Assembly (NCBI GenBank): GCA_934654475.1
Contig: CAKUFZ010000035.1
Location: forward strand, 1-14,023
DNA length: 14,023 bases
Direction: 5' to 3'
Source: an uncultured Coriobacteriales bacterium
Lineage (GTDB): Bacteria > Actinomycetota > Coriobacteriia > Coriobacteriales > UMGS124
This document shows positions 12,738-14,023 of this stretch, one piece after another; the first letter of the stretch is position 1, and each line of letters starts with the position of its first letter. A program made the translations under genes and the position numbers. The notes under the pieces are model-generated. The model was not told the origin of the DNA and made no database searches. It saw nothing but the letters and a program-made list of their open reading frames with translations.

Positions 12738-14023
12738 ATGAGCAACCAGAGCATCGACACCGTATGTGTCCAGGGCGGGTATACCCCCGGCAACGGCGAG
12801 CCGCGCCAGATTCCGATTGTGCAGTCCACCACGTTCAAGTACGACACGAGCGAGGACATGGGCAAGCTTTTTGACCTCGAGGCATCGGGCTACTTCTACA
12901 CGCGTCTGCAGAACCCCACGAACGACTACGTCGCCGCAAAGATCGCCCAGCTTGAGGGCGGTACGGCTGCCATGCTGACCTCGTCGGGCCAGGCAGCAAA
13001 CTTCTTCGCGCTGTTCAACATCTGCGAGGCCGGCAGCCACATCGTAGCCTCCTCCTCCATCTACGGCGGCACGTTCAACCTCATCAGCGTGACCATGGCC
13101 AAGATGGGCATCGAGGCCACGTTCGTCTCGCCCGACTGCACGCCCGAGGAGCTCGACGCCGCCTTCCAGGACAACACGCGTGCCGTCTTCGGCGAGACCA
13201 TCGCCAACCCCGCGCTCACCGTGCTCGACATCGAGAAGTTCGCCAAGGCCGCGCATGCCCATGGCGTGCCGCTCATCGTGGACAACACGTTCCCCACGCC
13301 GGTTAACTGCCGTCCCATCGAGTGGGGCGCCGACATCGTGACGCACTCCACCACCAAGTACATGGACGGTCACGGCGCGGCTGTGGGCGGCACCATCGTC
13401 GACTCGGGCAAGTTCGACTGGATGGCCCATGCCGACAAGTTCCCCGGTCTCACCACGCCCGACGAGAGCTACCACGGCATCACCTATGCCGAGAAGTTCG
13501 GCAAGGAGGGCGCCTTCATCACCAAGGCGACCTCGCAGCTCATGCGCGACCTGGGATCCATCCAGGCGCCGCAGAACGCCTTCCTGCTCAACCTCGGCCT
13601 TGAGAGCCTGCACGTGCGCATGGCGCGCCACGTGGAGAACGGCCAGGCAGTGGCCGAGTTCTTGCAGGGCAAGCCCCAGGTGAAGAGCGTGAGCTACCCG
13701 GGCCTGCCGAGCGACCCCTACTATGCGATCGCCCAGAAGTACCTGCCCCGCGGCGGCTGCGGCGTCGTGTCGTTCGAGCTCAAGGGCGGCCGCACTGCTG
13801 CCGAGGCCTTCCTCAAGAATCTCAAGCTCGCCGCCATCGAGACGCATGTGGCCGACGCGCGCACCTGCTGCCTCAACCCGGCGACCTCTACGCACCGCCA
13901 GATGACCGAGGAGCAGCTTGAGGCCGCCGGCGTGCCTGCCGGCCTCGTGCGCATCTCGTGCGGTCTGGAGGCCAAGGAGGACCTCATCGCCGACATCGCC
14001 CAGGCCCTCGAAGCCGTGCCCGA
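12738..14023 (+). CDS. metY: O-acetylhomoserine sulfhydrylase (MetY type), cut by the window end
   Basis: The 428 residues present form a PLP-dependent Cys/Met metabolism enzyme, which joins O-acetyl-L-homoserine with sulfide to give L-homocysteine and acetate in methionine synthesis. Key sites are SSGQAAN (82-88), YTRLQNPTND (54-63) and VDNTFPTP (181-188). The PLP lysine is Lys207 in THSTTKYMDGHG, and SCGLEAKEDL lies near the C-terminus. The length already equals a typical MetY (about 425-430), so only the last few residues should be missing. Features such as TTFKYDTSEDM and the long DKFPGLTTPDESYHG insertion favour MetY over the shorter MetB/MetC enzymes. The ATG at 12738 has AGGAAAGGA at 12725-12733. 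The gene has its own promoter-like site and is probably not part of the reductase operon. Confidence 0.92.
   Translation, partial: MSNQSIDTVCVQGGYTPGNGEPRQIPIVQSTTFKYDTSEDMGKLFDLEASGYFYTRLQNPTNDYVAAKIAQLEGGTAAMLTSSGQAANFFALFNICEAGSHIVASSSIYGGTFNLISVTMAKMGIEATFVSPDCTPEELDAAFQDNTRAVFGETIANPALTVLDIEKFAKAAHAHGVPLIVDNTFPTPVNCRPIEWGADIVTHSTTKYMDGHGAAVGGTIVDSGKFDWMAHADKFPGLTTPDESYHGITYAEKFGKEGAFITKATSQLMRDLGSIQAPQNAFLLNLGLESLHVRMARHVENGQAVAEFLQGKPQVKSVSYPGLPSDPYYAIAQKYLPRGGCGVVSFELKGGRTAAEAFLKNLKLAAIETHVADARTCCLNPATSTHRQMTEEQLEAAGVPAGLVRISCGLEAKEDLIADIAQALEAVP

Noticed and set aside
12600..13895. 431-codon open frame on the minus strand
   Set aside because: It is antisense to MetY, which has all PLP-enzyme motifs.

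Overview
The window is GC-rich throughout and carries Tat-exported flavin and molybdopterin reductases, a polytopic-membrane LuxR regulator, and short Actinobacterial-type promoters with clear TATACT -10 boxes but weak -35 boxes. This combination fits an anaerobic Coriobacteriia actinobacterium, probably an Eggerthellaceae relative. This is inference from gene style, not from a marker gene.

Layout. (1) 69-1904: Tat-exported FAD-dependent reductase of the fumarate-reductase-like family, followed by a long imperfect hairpin (1912-1999). (2) 2157-3605: cytosolic PDZ/S41-fold protein in which the catalytic Ser-Lys(-Gln) positions read Glu-Ser-Thr. It lies behind a promoter-like site and a strong terminator-like hairpin. 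(3) 3627-3768: a 142-bp element bounded by 19-bp perfect inverted repeats. (4) 3923-4527: a DinJ/RelB-YafQ/RelE type toxin-antitoxin pair with an operator-like direct repeat and a strong terminator. (5) 4730-5695, minus: an XRE helix-turn-helix protein fused to about six membrane segments. (6) 5696-6036: gene-free spacer rich in repeats. (7) 6037-7557, minus: a LuxR-type regulator with a large polytopic membrane domain. (8) Divergent from it, 7852-12541: a TtrA-like molybdopterin oxidoreductase, its four-cluster ferredoxin-like partner, and a TorD-family chaperone. (9) 12738 to the window end: MetY-type O-acetylhomoserine sulfhydrylase, cut by the window edge just before its expected C-terminus.

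How the genes work together. The coherent unit is 6037-12541. The membrane LuxR protein probably senses a small molecule and switches on the divergent reductase genes. The large subunit binds the molybdenum cofactor and one Fe-S cluster and is exported by Tat. The small subunit brings in electrons through four [4Fe-4S] clusters. The TorD-like protein holds the large subunit until its cofactor is inserted. No membrane quinol-oxidising subunit (TtrC/NrfD type) is seen in the window, so the electron entry point is unknown. Sequence resemblance points to the tetrathionate reductase branch, but the true substrate cannot be read from sequence. The flavoprotein at 69-1904 is a second extracytoplasmic reductase, also with unknown acceptor.

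No rRNA, tRNA, CRISPR array, transposase or integrase was seen.
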